A program made the translations under genes and the position numbers. The notes beneath the pieces were generated by a model, which saw only the letters and a list, made by a program, of their open reading frames with translations, had not been told where the DNA came from and did no database searches. A stretch of 64,000 bases of DNA from Oscillospiraceae bacterium (GTDB taxonomy: Bacteria > Bacillota > Clostridia > Oscillospirales > Ruminococcaceae), in the NCBI GenBank assembly GCA_017427265.1, contig JAFRTG010000027.1, forward strand, positions 124,001-188,000, given 5' to 3'. Below are positions 1 to 8,874 of this stretch, piece after piece. Position 1 is the stretch's first letter, and each line of letters opens with the position of its first letter.

Positions 1-46
1 ATCCCCCTTTTTGCCGGATCGGCAGCTGTGCCTGTTCCGTGCGGGA

Positions 47-904
47 TTATTCTGCGCGGTACTTTGCAAGGAATGCTGCCTGCCGGGAACGGCGTCCGGC
101 GATTCTCTGCTGTACCCAGTCCTCATAGGGCTGCCAGCGCGGATTGACAGCGGCGGCATCGTCTGTGCCGTCGGTGCTGTAGGTGAAGATAAATCCGCCG
201 TCATAGATCTCAAATTCGATCTCACGGAGCTGTGTGCCCGTATAGCCTTCAATGCGGCCGTCTGCGGTATAAAGATGTTCTTCTTCGGGATCGAGGCCGC
301 CGGGTACTGCGGATTTGCGGATATTGTTCAGATAGTAGACTGCGCCGTCCGCATCGCGCAGCACATAGCTCTTGCCGGCCGGATCCGGGTCGGCAGCAAG
401 TCCGCCGTCGTCGGTGATTTCCGCATCGGCGATTGTGACCAGCTCAAAGTCTCCGAAGGTCTTTTTCTGCCACTTTGGAATACAAATCTCCGGGGCAGGG
501 ATTTCGTCGAAGTCCGCAGCGGTCAGATGCAGCGCGTCCATCGCCGTAAGGACGGCTTCCTTTTCAGCCGGATCGCTGAGCCAGTTTGCGTCGGAGAGCG
601 AACCGCCGGTTTTCCATACATCCCAGTCCTGCTGCAGCGCGGCACGGTCGTCGCTGCTTTCTCCGAGCATAAGCGATTTTGCATCCAGATAGCCGTAAAA
701 AACATGGTACTGCAGGACGACGAACAGGCAGTTTACAAAGAGCGGCAGGGTTTCCGCATCCGGCTCCTCTGCCAGAAAGGCCTGCATTGCCTTGTCGATT
801 TCTGCGTCTGCGGCGGCGGCATCTCCTCGCTGCAGTGCACCGGAGACGGCCTCCAGATCGCAGTATTCCGCGATCAGCTCTTCCGGCTGAATTCCCATTG
901 CCAT
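47..904 (-). CDS. Hypothetical acidic protein (285 aa)
   Basis: I do not recognise this family. The start is the ATG preceded by AGGAGG with 8-nt spacing; a longer upstream reading frame has no ribosome-binding site and crosses the promoter. The product is soluble-looking and acidic, with no signal peptide or membrane segment. The N-terminal 100 residues are helical and Ala/Glu-rich. The C-terminal part holds tryptophan/tyrosine-rich beta-like stretches (for example YVLRDADGAVYYLNN and DGGFIFTYSTDG). It is transcribed away from the sigma-factor gene and has its own strong promoter. No function is proposed. Confidence 0.75.
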   Translation of the reverse strand: MAMGIQPEELIAEYCDLEAVSGALQRGDAAAADAEIDKAMQAFLAEEPDAETLPLFVNCLFVVLQYHVFYGYLDAKSLMLGESSDDRAALQQDWDVWKTGGSLSDANWLSDPAEKEAVLTAMDALHLTAADFDEIPAPEICIPKWQKKTFGDFELVTIADAEITDDGGLAADPDPAGKSYVLRDADGAVYYLNNIRKSAVPGGLDPEEEHLYTADGRIEGYTGTQLREIEFEIYDGGFIFTYSTDGTDDAAAVNPRWQPYEDWVQQRIAGRRSRQAAFLAKYRAE

Positions 905-943
905 GTGATTGTCCTCCTGCATACTATAATAATCTGTGCGATT

Positions 944-972
944 ATTATACCATAGAATCAGCCGAATGTCAA
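944..972 (-). promoter_or_regulatory. Sigma-A promoter of the hypothetical gene
   Basis: Read on the minus strand, TTGACA (967-972) and TATAAT (944-949) are separated by exactly 17 bp, about 40 bp ahead of the start codon. Confidence 0.8.
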
Positions 973-1066
973 TCAAGCGGCAGGGGCACAGACAGCGTTC
1001 TGCCGATATGCCGGCATGCGGAAACAGGACAAAAACCGGCCGGCGCGAAAAATTTTTGCTTTTTTT

Positions 1067-1096
1067 GTGACGCATCGGGTGCCGATGCTGTCGTAA
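1067..1096 (+). promoter_or_regulatory. Possible ECF-type promoter of the sigma factor gene
   Basis: No sigma-A promoter is visible ahead of the sigma gene. A T-rich tract followed by GTGACG (1067-1072) and GTCGTAA (1090-1096) has the general shape of ECF sigma promoters (GTGAC-type -35 plus a CGTA/GTC-type -10), which would fit autoregulation. The match is by pattern only. Confidence 0.4.
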
Positions 1097-1141
1097 TGGA
1101 TAGAGGGACCTCATGAAATACACGAAAGGAGTTGAAACCGT

Positions 1142-1708
1142 ATGCAGAACATTGCTGATGATCAGATCATCTCGCTGTATTTTCACCGCGATCAGCAGGC
1201 GCTTGTACATACGGAACGGAAATACGGCGGATTGTGTCAGACGATTGCAAAAAGCATTCTGGGCAGCCGCGAGGACGCTGAGGAATGTGTCAATGACGCA
1301 TTGCTGAAGATCTGGGAGGCGATTCCGCCCTCGAAGCCGCAGAATCTTGCCGCATTTCTGACTGTCACTGTCCGCAATCTGGCCTGTAACCGCAGAGCGG
1401 CACACCGTGCGGCCAAGCGCGGCGGCGGAGAGGTTGCTGTCGCGCTCAATGAGATCGAGGAGATGATTGCCGCGCCGGATAATCCCGAGGCTGCTCTGGA
1501 TGCCCGTGCGATGACGGACGCAATGAATCTTTTCCTTGCGGAGCTTCCGGCGGAAACGAGAGTAATGTTCGTGCTGCGGTACTGGGGCAATCTCGGAATC
1601 AAAGAAATTGCTGACAAATGCGGCGTCAGTCAGAGCAAGGTCAAAATGACGCTTCTCCGCACCCGCAATAAATTGAAAGAACAGTTTGAAAAGGAGGGAT
1701 TGCTGTGA
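1142..1708 (+). CDS. ECF-type RNA polymerase sigma factor (sigma-70 family)
   Basis: The 188-residue protein has the two-domain plan of ECF sigma factors. Sigma region 2 (about residues 15-80) includes a segment with GSREDAEECVNDALLKIWE. Sigma region 4 (about 125-180) has the helix-turn-helix GIKEIADKCGVSQSKVKMTL and a conserved RYW ahead of it. AAGGAG precedes the ATG. It would direct RNA polymerase to a small set of promoters, released by a signal. The stop codon overlaps the GTG start of the downstream membrane protein (GTGA), so the two are translationally coupled, the usual arrangement of an ECF sigma factor with its anti-sigma or sensor partner. Confidence 0.92.
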   Translation: MQNIADDQIISLYFHRDQQALVHTERKYGGLCQTIAKSILGSREDAEECVNDALLKIWEAIPPSKPQNLAAFLTVTVRNLACNRRAAHRAAKRGGGEVAVALNEIEEMIAAPDNPEAALDARAMTDAMNLFLAELPAETRVMFVLRYWGNLGIKEIADKCGVSQSKVKMTLLRTRNKLKEQFEKEGLL

Positions 1709-4281
1709 AGGAGAATGAATACATGAATATTATGAGCGGCATTCGGGAAGAATTTATTGAAGAAGCTGTCTCGTGGGACGGCTCTGAGCGGAAGCGCATC
1801 CGTCAGATTCGCAGGATGACAACGGGCTTCGGTGCGGTTGCAGCAGCGATCGCGGTTGTTGTCGGTACCATCGCTTATAAGGAACGGAAGGATGATCTCC
1901 TTGCGGCGGATTCGCAGGAGTCCGAAACGGAATCCGTTACTGAGGACACAACGCTGAATCTGTTCGGCGGTCACGGTGACATTGAAGTCATTAAGAGCCT
2001 GTGGTGTGACAATTTCTACCGGGATGACGATTACTGGTATGACGGCACGGTGAAGTGGTCTGTGCGCAGCAGCGGCGAGGCACTGCCCTGTACAACTGTT
2101 TCATCTATGATTCAGAATAAAACACTTTATGCGGACGATCAGCAGCTTTACCGTGTGTATGACGGCAAGATCTTTGTCACAGACGGCTTCGGCAATGAGA
2201 CTGAGCTCGTGGACATGAATCAGTGGAAGAACGGAAACGGCGGTCTGTACGAAATTGCTGAGAATCTTGACAGAATCCAGAAGGTCGGCGATGCACTGCT
2301 GCTGGAATGCTACAGCACGCAGGTACAGGACAGCGCGGTTGCTGAGGTATCTTTTGACGATGAAAACCCTGACCTTGAGTGCCCTGACGATGAGAATCTG
2401 AACTGCTGTGCATTCTGCTATGACGTCATCTGCGTCAATCTGAAGGACGGCTCGGCCAATACAATGGAGGGTGCAGAGAGTTCCATGGTTATCGGAAGCG
2501 ATGACACAGGCTTCTATACCTACAGCTACACATCAAGAGGCATCCACCGCTATGATTTCAACGGCAGACTTCAGGGGAATGAGCCGGTCTGGGCATTCAC
2601 AGATGATGCTTCGCTGATGTATGCGAAATATGCAGACGGCAAGCTCTATGCAGTGCTGGATTATGCTGACTATAACATTGACCCTGCAACAGGTGAGACG
2701 GTCTATGAGACAACACGCAAAGAGTACCGTATTTACGATATCGCTTCAGGTGACGAAACCACCATTTCGGCGGATCCGGATGAAAATATTCTGATCGGTA
2801 AAATGCTCTACCGTGCACGTTTCGAGGACGGCAGATTTGTGATCGACAGATATACGCTTGATATGGATGACCAGAGAACCGTTTATGCTGTAACGGCATC
2901 CGAGCTCTGGGATACGGAGCATTATCCGCTGCCGCGTGTTGATATCATGAACATTGCTGAGGCAGACGGCGAGCTCCTGATCGCGCTGCCGACCGTTCAG
3001 TATAACGGCGATGCAGTGCCGACGCTGCACGGCGAAGCAATGGCTGTTGTCGATGTTTTCACCGGAAAGGTGCTCTACAGCGGCAGAGACTATAACAGAC
3101 AGAATGAGAATTCTGCAGTGACAACAACCGCTGACAATAAGGATGCAGATTCCACCTCTCAGACGACTGTCATCCGTGACAACGTGAATTACCTCGGCGG
3201 TACCGGCGTGCTGGAAGCATTCGGTAACTCGATGCTCTGTGCGGATGATACCCGCGTTTACGATCTGCAGAGCGGCAATGTCTGGAAGAAGCCGGCATCC
3301 GGTTCCGGTCTTATGGAGCAGGATGGCTTCATCTGCACCGAGCCGGGCTGCCAGCATGACAGCGACAAGTGCTTTGCTTATCGCTGGAACATTGCGGATC
3401 TCAATCAGCAGGAAAAGAATGTCAAGCTGCTGACCTGCGGCTCCGATGTATACGGCGTGAGAGGCAGCAAGTGCTGGTACATTGATCCGCTGTCCGGAAC
3501 AGAGACACTCTGCATGGAAATCACCCAATCGCCCGACGGCAAGCCCTTCGGACAGGACGAAGTTCTGATTCGGAAGATTACACCGCTGCAGGTGAGCGGC
3601 GGAACAGGCGCCGGCCGGATCACCACGTTTCTGGTGGAATATCTGATTGGTTCAGACGACGGCATCGGCGGCACAAGAACACTTGCTGTCTATGACTGCA
3701 CCAGCAACAGCACCCGTCCGTTCCTTGCTGAGAAAAATAATAGCGACGGTATCTACGCTGACGGAATCGACTGGGACAAGGTCGAAACAGATGACAAAAA
3801 TACGGAAAATGTCTATGTGCTGAAGGATCTGAAAACACTGGTCGTTCTCAACAGAGAATGCAGCATCATAACAGAAATGGATCTCCCGCTTGCAGACGGT
3901 ATAACTGTTTCCTATGAGGACTGGGCAATATATGACGGTCAGATGTATTATCAGACGGAATCCGGTCAGTACTTCCGGTATTCCCTTGCAACCGGCGAAA
4001 ATCAGTTGCTTCAGGATGTATCTCCGGTCAGAATTGCACGCGGCCGCTGGTATGAGACGGACGGCGTGGTAATCGTTCCCGATCTTCAGACCGGATCGCA
4101 GAGCATCTATGTCAATCAGCCGGATTTTGCACAGGAATCCATGCAGTATACGGCCGATGACACCGCCCCGCTTTACGGAATCAGCGGTATCACCCGAAAG
4201 AACGATCAGTTCACGGTTGCCTATGCTTCCGGCGATGCGCTGGGACTGTACACATTCACTGCTCCGCAGCGGGCAAACTGA
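1705..4281 (+). CDS. Membrane-anchored putative anti-sigma/sensor protein (858 aa)
   Basis: It starts at a GTG that shares bases with the sigma factor stop; AAGGAGG lies 8 nt upstream. A short basic N-terminal cytoplasmic segment (about residues 1-45) precedes one membrane helix (about 47-65). A very large extracytoplasmic region follows, rich in Tyr, Asp and Gly with repeated blocks of the type 'DGxIYVxDxxxxxETxL', as in beta-propeller or DUF5050-like domains. Paired cysteines occur around residues 535-570. The topology (short inside, one helix, long outside) and coupling to an ECF sigma gene suggest an anti-sigma factor with a sensing ectodomain. I could not recognise a canonical zinc anti-sigma (ZAS) motif. 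The ligand is unknown. Confidence 0.8.
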   Translation: MKENEYMNIMSGIREEFIEEAVSWDGSERKRIRQIRRMTTGFGAVAAAIAVVVGTIAYKERKDDLLAADSQESETESVTEDTTLNLFGGHGDIEVIKSLWCDNFYRDDDYWYDGTVKWSVRSSGEALPCTTVSSMIQNKTLYADDQQLYRVYDGKIFVTDGFGNETELVDMNQWKNGNGGLYEIAENLDRIQKVGDALLLECYSTQVQDSAVAEVSFDDENPDLECPDDENLNCCAFCYDVICVNLKDGSANTMEGAESSMVIGSDDTGFYTYSYTSRGIHRYDFNGRLQGNEPVWAFTDDASLMYAKYADGKLYAVLDYADYNIDPATGETVYETTRKEYRIYDIASGDETTISADPDENILIGKMLYRARFEDGRFVIDRYTLDMDDQRTVYAVTASELWDTEHYPLPRVDIMNIAEADGELLIALPTVQYNGDAVPTLHGEAMAVVDVFTGKVLYSGRDYNRQNENSAVTTTADNKDADSTSQTTVIRDNVNYLGGTGVLEAFGNSMLCADDTRVYDLQSGNVWKKPASGSGLMEQDGFICTEPGCQHDSDKCFAYRWNIADLNQQEKNVKLLTCGSDVYGVRGSKCWYIDPLSGTETLCMEITQSPDGKPFGQDEVLIRKITPLQVSGGTGAGRITTFLVEYLIGSDDGIGGTRTLAVYDCTSNSTRPFLAEKNNSDGIYADGIDWDKVETDDKNTENVYVLKDLKTLVVLNRECSIITEMDLPLADGITVSYEDWAIYDGQMYYQTESGQYFRYSLATGENQLLQDVSPVRIARGRWYETDGVVIVPDLQTGSQSIYVNQPDFAQESMQYTADDTAPLYGISGITRKNDQFTVAYASGDALGLYTFTAPQRAN

Positions 4282-4307
4282 CAGAACCTTTTTCATGATA
4301 TCGCAGA

Positions 4308-4341
4308 GGGCGTTCCTTCGGGAGCGTCCTTTGCCTGTTTT
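4308..4341 (+). terminator. Probable terminator after the sigma/anti-sigma pair
   Basis: A 9-bp stem with a TTCG tetraloop (arms 4308-4316 and 4321-4329, two G-U pairs) is followed by a T-rich stretch. Confidence 0.5.
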
Positions 4342-4489
4342 CCCCGCAGACAGGGATGTACCGGGCGACCGAAGGGGAATCGCCGTCAGAACTGCCGGCC
4401 TTAAATGATTTATGATTGTGCAGTGTGACAGCTTTGAATTTGTTTCTCTGCTTTTTGTTTGCATATTCGTTCAAAAATCGAAAAAACGC

Positions 4490-4518
4490 TTGATTTTTTT
4501 GTGCACTTCTGATATAAT
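4490..4518 (+). promoter_or_regulatory. Sigma-A promoter of the GH26 gene
   Basis: TTGATT (4490-4495) and TATAAT (4513-4518) with a 17-bp spacer, about 50 bp before the start codon. Confidence 0.75.
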
Positions 4519-4570
4519 GAAAATACGGGAAGTCCGAAACGGACGTGTAAGGAAAAAGGGGGCTATTTAT

Positions 4571-6415
4571 ATGAAACGATCAGAAGTCAGCCTGATTGCG
4601 GCTGTAATCGCTGTTGTGACGGCCGGAAGCACGCTCGGTGCACTGCCGGCAGCCGGTGCGGAGCAGGCCGCTCCGCTGCTGCAGGCGGAAGCGGAATCGC
4701 TGACTGTGACAACCGGCGGACAGGTCGCAACCAAGGTCTATAATGACGAATATCCCGGCTATTCCGGCGAGGGATTTGTCTGGGCGGCCGGAAGCGGCGG
4801 TGTCAGCTTCGAGGTCGACCTGGAAAAGGGCGCCATGTATGAGGTGACTGTCCGCAGCCTGAGCTATCTCGGCGACCGGCTGCAGAATATTGCCATCGAC
4901 GGCGAGAATACTGCAACCGTCAACTTCCTCAAGACGGACAGCTGGACGGACGTCAGCTTCGGGTTCTTCTATATCCCCGAGGGCAAGCACACGATTGAGA
5001 TCGGTTCGTCCGGCAGCTGGGGCTATATCCTCTACGATACCGTGACATTCGGCTATGCCAAGATGCCGGATATGAAAATTGATCCGACGCCCTGCGATCC
5101 GAAGGCGACCGATGAGACCAAAGCGCTGATGCAGTTCCTCACGGAGAACTACGGCAGGCAGATTCTCTCCGGTCAGCAGGAGATCTACGGCAGCGGCCAC
5201 GACGGCAATTATGAGTACGAGTTCGATTATCTCAAGGATACGACCGGGAAGTATCCCGCTGTGCGCGGCTTTGACTTCATGAACTACAATCCGCTCTACG
5301 GCTGGGACGACAACACCACGGAGCGCGTCATCGAATGGTGCAGCGAGCGCGGCGGCATCGCAACTGCCAGCTGGCACCTCAATGTGCCGATCGACTTTGC
5401 GAACTATCAGCTCGGAGATGCCGTGGACTGGCAGCAGTGCAGCTATAAGAACTATCAGGCTTCAAACAGCACGTTCAATACAGCCAATATTCTGAAAAAG
5501 GATTCCAAGGAGCGTGCCTATTTTGATGAGGCCGTGAAGATGCTTGCAGAGCAGTTCAAGCGCCTGCAGGATGCCGGTGTGCCGCTGATTTTCCGTCCGC
5601 TGCATGAGGCGCAGGGCAATTACGGCCGGTACGATTCCGGTACAGCATGGTTCTGGTGGGGCGACCGCGGTCCGGAGGTCTATAAGGAGCTCTGGAAGCT
5701 GCTCTATTCCGAGCTGACCGAAACCTACGGTCTCCACAACCTGATCTGGGAAATCAACCTCTATGAGACCGATGTCTCTGAGGAATGGTACCCCGGCGCG
5801 GAATATGTCGATATGATCGCCTATGACAAGTATGAGGGCTCTCCGACAAAATGGGAAGATAACCCGGCGACATCCGTTTTCCTGCGGCTTGTCGGATATT
5901 CCGGCGATACCAAGATGGTCGCGCTTGCGGAATGTGACCGCATTCCGGCAATCGGCAAAATGAAAAATGAGGGCGCATGGTGGTCATACATCTGCCCGTG
6001 GTATGACACATATATCACGGATGAGAGCAACAATCCCAAGGCATTGCTCAAGGAATTCTATCAAAGCGACAGTGTGCTGACGCTCGATGAGCTGCCGGAT
6101 ACGCTCTACGTCTACAGCGGTGTTTCGCAGACGACGACTGAGCCGAAGGTTACCACCACGACGCCGAAGGCAACGACCGCAACGCTGACAACAACGGTAC
6201 AGACAACTACGCATTTTGACGGTATGCGCGGAGACGCCAATCTGGACGGAACGGTTGATGTTTCGGATGCTGTCCTGCTCGCAAAGTTTGTCTCTGGTGA
6301 TGCTTCCGCAAAGATCAGGGATCAGGGCAAACTGAATGCGGATGTCAATCAGAACGGTGCGCCGGATGATGACGATATCACGCAGATTCTGAAAATAATT
6401 GTAAAACTGATTTGA
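4571..6415 (+). CDS. Secreted GH26 beta-mannanase with CBM35-like module and C-terminal dockerin
   Basis: The 614-residue protein starts at the ATG after AAAGGGGG; an upstream in-frame extension lies in promoter DNA. Order of parts: signal peptide (1-30); beta-sandwich CBM35-like module (about 37-165; ends in YDTVTFGYA); GH26 catalytic barrel (about 175-520); Thr-rich linker (about 540-565); dockerin with two Ca-binding repeats (about 570-614; GDANLDGTVDVSDAVLLAKF then ADVNQNGAPDDDD). E346 in RPLHEA is the expected acid/base and E454 in LAECD the expected nucleophile; the conserved WWG follows E346. It should hydrolyse mannan backbones at the cell surface or in a cellulosome-like complex. Substrate (mannan or galactomannan) is inferred from the family. 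Confidence 0.92.
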   Translation: MKRSEVSLIAAVIAVVTAGSTLGALPAAGAEQAAPLLQAEAESLTVTTGGQVATKVYNDEYPGYSGEGFVWAAGSGGVSFEVDLEKGAMYEVTVRSLSYLGDRLQNIAIDGENTATVNFLKTDSWTDVSFGFFYIPEGKHTIEIGSSGSWGYILYDTVTFGYAKMPDMKIDPTPCDPKATDETKALMQFLTENYGRQILSGQQEIYGSGHDGNYEYEFDYLKDTTGKYPAVRGFDFMNYNPLYGWDDNTTERVIEWCSERGGIATASWHLNVPIDFANYQLGDAVDWQQCSYKNYQASNSTFNTANILKKDSKERAYFDEAVKMLAEQFKRLQDAGVPLIFRPLHEAQGNYGRYDSGTAWFWWGDRGPEVYKELWKLLYSELTETYGLHNLIWEINLYETDVSEEWYPGAEYVDMIAYDKYEGSPTKWEDNPATSVFLRLVGYSGDTKMVALAECDRIPAIGKMKNEGAWWSYICPWYDTYITDESNNPKALLKEFYQSDSVLTLDELPDTLYVYSGVSQTTTEPKVTTTTPKATTATLTTTVQTTTHFDGMRGDANLDGTVDVSDAVLLAKFVSGDASAKIRDQGKLNADVNQNGAPDDDDITQILKIIVKLI

Positions 6416-6421
6416 ATGATT

Positions 6422-6457
6422 GCTGTACAGGCATTGCTCCGGTGATGTCTGTACAGC
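6422..6457 (+). other. Perfect hairpin between GH26 and rhomboid genes
   Basis: GCTGTACAG (6422-6430) and CTGTACAGC (6449-6457) can pair over 9 bp. There is no U-run, so this looks like an mRNA hairpin or processing site rather than a terminator. It lies just upstream of the rhomboid ribosome-binding site. Confidence 0.45.
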
Positions 6458-6489
6458 CGTTATGCTATGTGAAAAAAGGAGAAAATACA

Positions 6490-7113
6490 ATGAAATTGCC
6501 GAAAATCAAATTCCAGTACAATTCCCCCGTCATTCTGACTATGACACTTGTTTCTGCTGCGGCATTGCTGCTCAACTATCTGACAGGCGGATGGAGCAAT
6601 CATGCGCTGTTTTCCGTCTATCGCAGCGGGCTGCTCAATCCGCTGACCTATCTGCGGATGTTTACGCATGTGCTCGGCCATGTGAATTATACGCACTTTA
6701 TCAATAACTTTACGATCATTCTGCTCGTCGGCCCGATGCTGGAGGAAAAATACGGCTCCAAAATGCTGCTTGAAATGATAGCGGTGACTGCCTGTGTAAC
6801 CGGCCTGATTCATATGATCTTCAACTCGAAAGGAGAACTGCTCGGTGCAAGCGGCATTGTATTTATGCTGATTTTGCTCAGTTCCTTTGCGAACTATAAG
6901 AAAGGGAATATTCCGATCACGCTGATCCTCGTTGCAATTATTTATCTCAGCGGCGAGATCATCAATGCGGTTGCCAAGCCCAACGACGGCGTTTCGCAGA
7001 TGGCGCACATTATCGGCGGTGTCTGCGGTATGCTGTTCGGGTGGGTTATCGGCAAACCGCAGGCGGATGCCGAAACGTCTGAAAAGCCCACAGATTCTTC
7101 ACTTTCTGTCTGA
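6490..7113 (+). CDS. Rhomboid-family intramembrane serine protease
   Basis: The 207-residue protein starts at an ATG 7-8 nt after AAAAGGAG. It has about six hydrophobic segments. The family signature is present: a first-loop region with HVNYTHFINN, the catalytic serine in GASG (about residue 121) and the catalytic histidine in a later helix (AHIIGG, about residue 176). Rhomboids cleave single-pass membrane proteins within the bilayer. The hydrophilic C-terminal tail (about 190-207) is Ser/Glu-rich. It follows the GH26 gene with only a hairpin between, so it may be co-transcribed; no substrate can be named. Confidence 0.9.
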   Translation: MKLPKIKFQYNSPVILTMTLVSAAALLLNYLTGGWSNHALFSVYRSGLLNPLTYLRMFTHVLGHVNYTHFINNFTIILLVGPMLEEKYGSKMLLEMIAVTACVTGLIHMIFNSKGELLGASGIVFMLILLSSFANYKKGNIPITLILVAIIYLSGEIINAVAKPNDGVSQMAHIIGGVCGMLFGWVIGKPQADAETSEKPTDSSLSV

Positions 7114-7116
7114 TTT

Positions 7117-7160
7117 ATGCTCTGCTGCAGGGGATTTCTGCGGCAGAGCATTTTTCTTTT
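7117..7160 (+). terminator. Rho-independent terminator after the rhomboid gene
   Basis: A 13-bp stem (7117-7129 with 7139-7151, one G-U pair) is followed by TTTTTCTTTT. Confidence 0.9.
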
Positions 7161-7169
7161 ATTTTGGGC

Positions 7170-7198
7170 TTGACAAATCCGCCCGAATGTGATATAAT
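7170..7198 (+). promoter_or_regulatory. Consensus promoter of tRNA-Val
   Basis: TTGACA (7170-7175), 17-bp spacer, TATAAT (7193-7198), ending 17 bp before the mature tRNA 5' end. Confidence 0.92.
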
Positions 7199-7215
7199 AA
7201 TCAGGTAGTCAATTC

Positions 7216-7289
<74 letters not shown>

Positions 7290-7300
7290 CTTTTCAAAAA

Positions 7301-7346
7301 CGACGTGTTTGCGTGAGAATCTCGCAGATACGTCGCTTTTGTTTTT
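7301..7346 (+). terminator. Terminator of the tRNA transcript
   Basis: A long imperfect stem (CGACGT...ACGTCG core with G-U pairs and a one-base bulge) ends in TTTTGTTTTT. Confidence 0.75.
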
Positions 7347-7412
7347 ACCGCACTGCAAGTATATACCGTGTTGTGTATGTTTTTTTGGTATTTTGCAGGC
7401 GATTTTCCCCCC

Positions 7413-7460
7413 ACTTCACACGGGACTTCACACGAAAATTCACGCGAAACTTCACACGAG
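7413..7460 (+). repeat. Four tandem 12-bp units
   Basis: Four head-to-tail copies of ACTTCACACGRR (one diverged) occupy this stretch. They lie in non-coding DNA between the tRNA and element remnants. They are too short for CRISPR repeats; an iteron-like or accessory-element origin is possible. Confidence 0.6.
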
Positions 7461-7637
7461 TTGTTTTTGGCGTACATGGCATCCTGTATTTACATGTTTT
7501 TCGTGAGAGTCCCTGAAATGCAGCAGCGTATATAAAAACATATTTATCTAAATGAAAAGCTTTATTTCACACAACACACCCACTGTTCTCACAAAACTAC
7601 GGAAAATTACTTCCATACAATAGAATAATCTTCATCC

Positions 7638-7677
7638 GCCCGATGTTTTCAACCTTGAAATCATCGGGCTTTTTTTG
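7638..7677 (+). terminator. Orphan strong terminator
   Basis: GCCCGATG (7638-7645) pairs with CATCGGGC, with extra pairs inside, and is followed by seven T. No intact gene precedes it, so it is probably left from a deleted unit of the degraded element. Confidence 0.8.
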
Positions 7678-7777
7678 CCTTGCTACGGAGGACAAAAGCC
7701 TTGGTCAGACACCTGCCATCATCACAGGTAATCGAAGATAACGCTCCGAACTGGAATGAACAAGAAATAGGAGGAAA

Positions 7778-7807
7778 ATGATTATGAAACTCATACTTTA
7801 TGACTGA
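7778..7807 (+). pseudogene. 5' stub of a lost gene (9 codons)
   Basis: TAGGAGG is followed at good spacing by ATG and a frame reading MIMKLILYD before a stop. A strong ribosome-binding site on a 9-codon frame within a stretch of element debris suggests the beginning of a deleted gene; a leader peptide is the alternative. Confidence 0.4.
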
Positions 7808-7977
7808 CCGCATACATCTACCGGCAAAATTGCTCCTGCATACAGCCCAGATTCTTGCCGGTAATTGCACCTTGACAACTGAATATTTCTTTTCAAGCCC
7901 GGTATTATGATGCGCAAATCCTATCTACTATTATAATAACGGGCTATTTTTATGCCCATTTGAGGAGGAATGAGCCA

Positions 7978-8484
7978 TTGAACATGAGCGAAGATGTGAC
8001 TGCCGTTTCGATGCAGGTATCGGAAAAGGCAGCAGATGCCGCACTGGCGGCATTTAAGTCCGTGCTGGATTCGGTCGGCAGGCTGTTCCGCGAGCTGCTC
8101 GGCATGGAGCATGACCGCGCCCGCGCAAAGGCGCAGATCAAGGCATCGAAAGGCAGCGCTGCGCCGGAGAAAACAAAGCCGCCAAATGTCACCGCAACGA
8201 ACCTGACCGGCATCAAGCCCGGCGAAGTCTCCCTGAAAGACCTTGCCGAAAATGCCAGAGAGACCGGCGAAGCACTGTCTGTCTCACAGCACGGATTTTC
8301 GCAGGAGGATCGCAAGGCGATTGCCCGAACCGCGAAAAAGTATGGTATCCCCATTGCTTTCTCCGGCGAAAAAGGAAAAAACAACCTTTATGCCAATGTA
8401 CGCAGCGGTGATCTGTCAATCTTTAAGCAGATGTTATGGATGATTTACCGGAATCGTTTCCGAAAGCATTGCGATCTGTCATAG
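7978..8484 (+). pseudogene. Truncated PcfB/DUF3801-family conjugation protein
   Basis: The N-terminal about 150 residues match the plan of PcfB-like (DUF3801) proteins of conjugative plasmids and ICEs: an amphipathic N-terminal helix (SEKAADAALAAFKSVLDSVG), a Lys/Ala-rich middle and a domain with RKAIARTAKKYGIPIAF. The start is a TTG 8 nt after GAGGAGG; an ATG two codons later is possible. After IFKQM, near 8434, the sequence changes abruptly to the start of an unrelated HTH fragment in another frame and stops after about 16 foreign residues. Full-length members continue past this point. This is a deletion junction, not an intact gene. Confidence 0.7.
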
Positions 8485-8795
8485 AATGGACAGGGTTGAC
8501 TCAGGAAGCGGTTGCTGAACAAGCTGCCATAACGCATAGAACGCTGGCACGCTTGCTATCCGGTGAAACAGAAAAGCCCTCACCTCAAATTGTTATGAAG
8601 ATTTGTATCGGGCTGAAATTGCCGTTTGAGTTATCAATCAAACTCATGGAGCGCTCTGGAAATTCATTTCATTCGACGCAACAAGATGTGGCATATTTAC
8701 AACTTCTCTTCTTTTCAGGTTATTATTCAATCGCTCAGTGTAATCGCATTTTGGAATTGCAGCAGGTGAAACCGTTAGGAGAATCGCTTTATTAA
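8436..8795 (+). pseudogene. HTH (XRE-like) C-terminal fragment joined to the PcfB remnant
   Basis: The frame reads as a lambda-repressor-type helix-turn-helix (TQEAVAEQAAITHRTLARLLSGE, about residues 22-45) plus a helical tail, 119 residues. It begins inside the PcfB remnant, with no ribosome-binding site of its own. In accessory regions of related bacteria such HTH segments normally form the C-terminus of longer proteins. It is most likely the 3' end of a gene whose 5' part was lost at the junction near 8434. It could conceivably be made as a small repressor, but nothing supports translation. Confidence 0.55.
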
Positions 8796-8813
8796 TATAC
8801 GTTCAATCCTGTG

Positions 8814-8855
8814 GGCAGTATTATCAATATCTCATCATTTCACGACCGGATGTGA
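8814..8855 (+). pseudogene. Short fragment of a short-chain dehydrogenase gene
   Basis: The frame encodes GSIINISSFHDRM then a stop. The first 25 bases are identical to bases 17124-17148 inside the intact SDR gene, and the encoded peptide matches it at 11 of 13 positions. It is a gene scrap left by recombination. Confidence 0.6.
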
Positions 8856-8874
8856 TTAACTCTGTGTGAACAAA

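Noticed and set aside
7413..7460. CRISPR or replication iterons
   Set aside because: Only four 12-bp units, no spacers, no rep or cas gene nearby.
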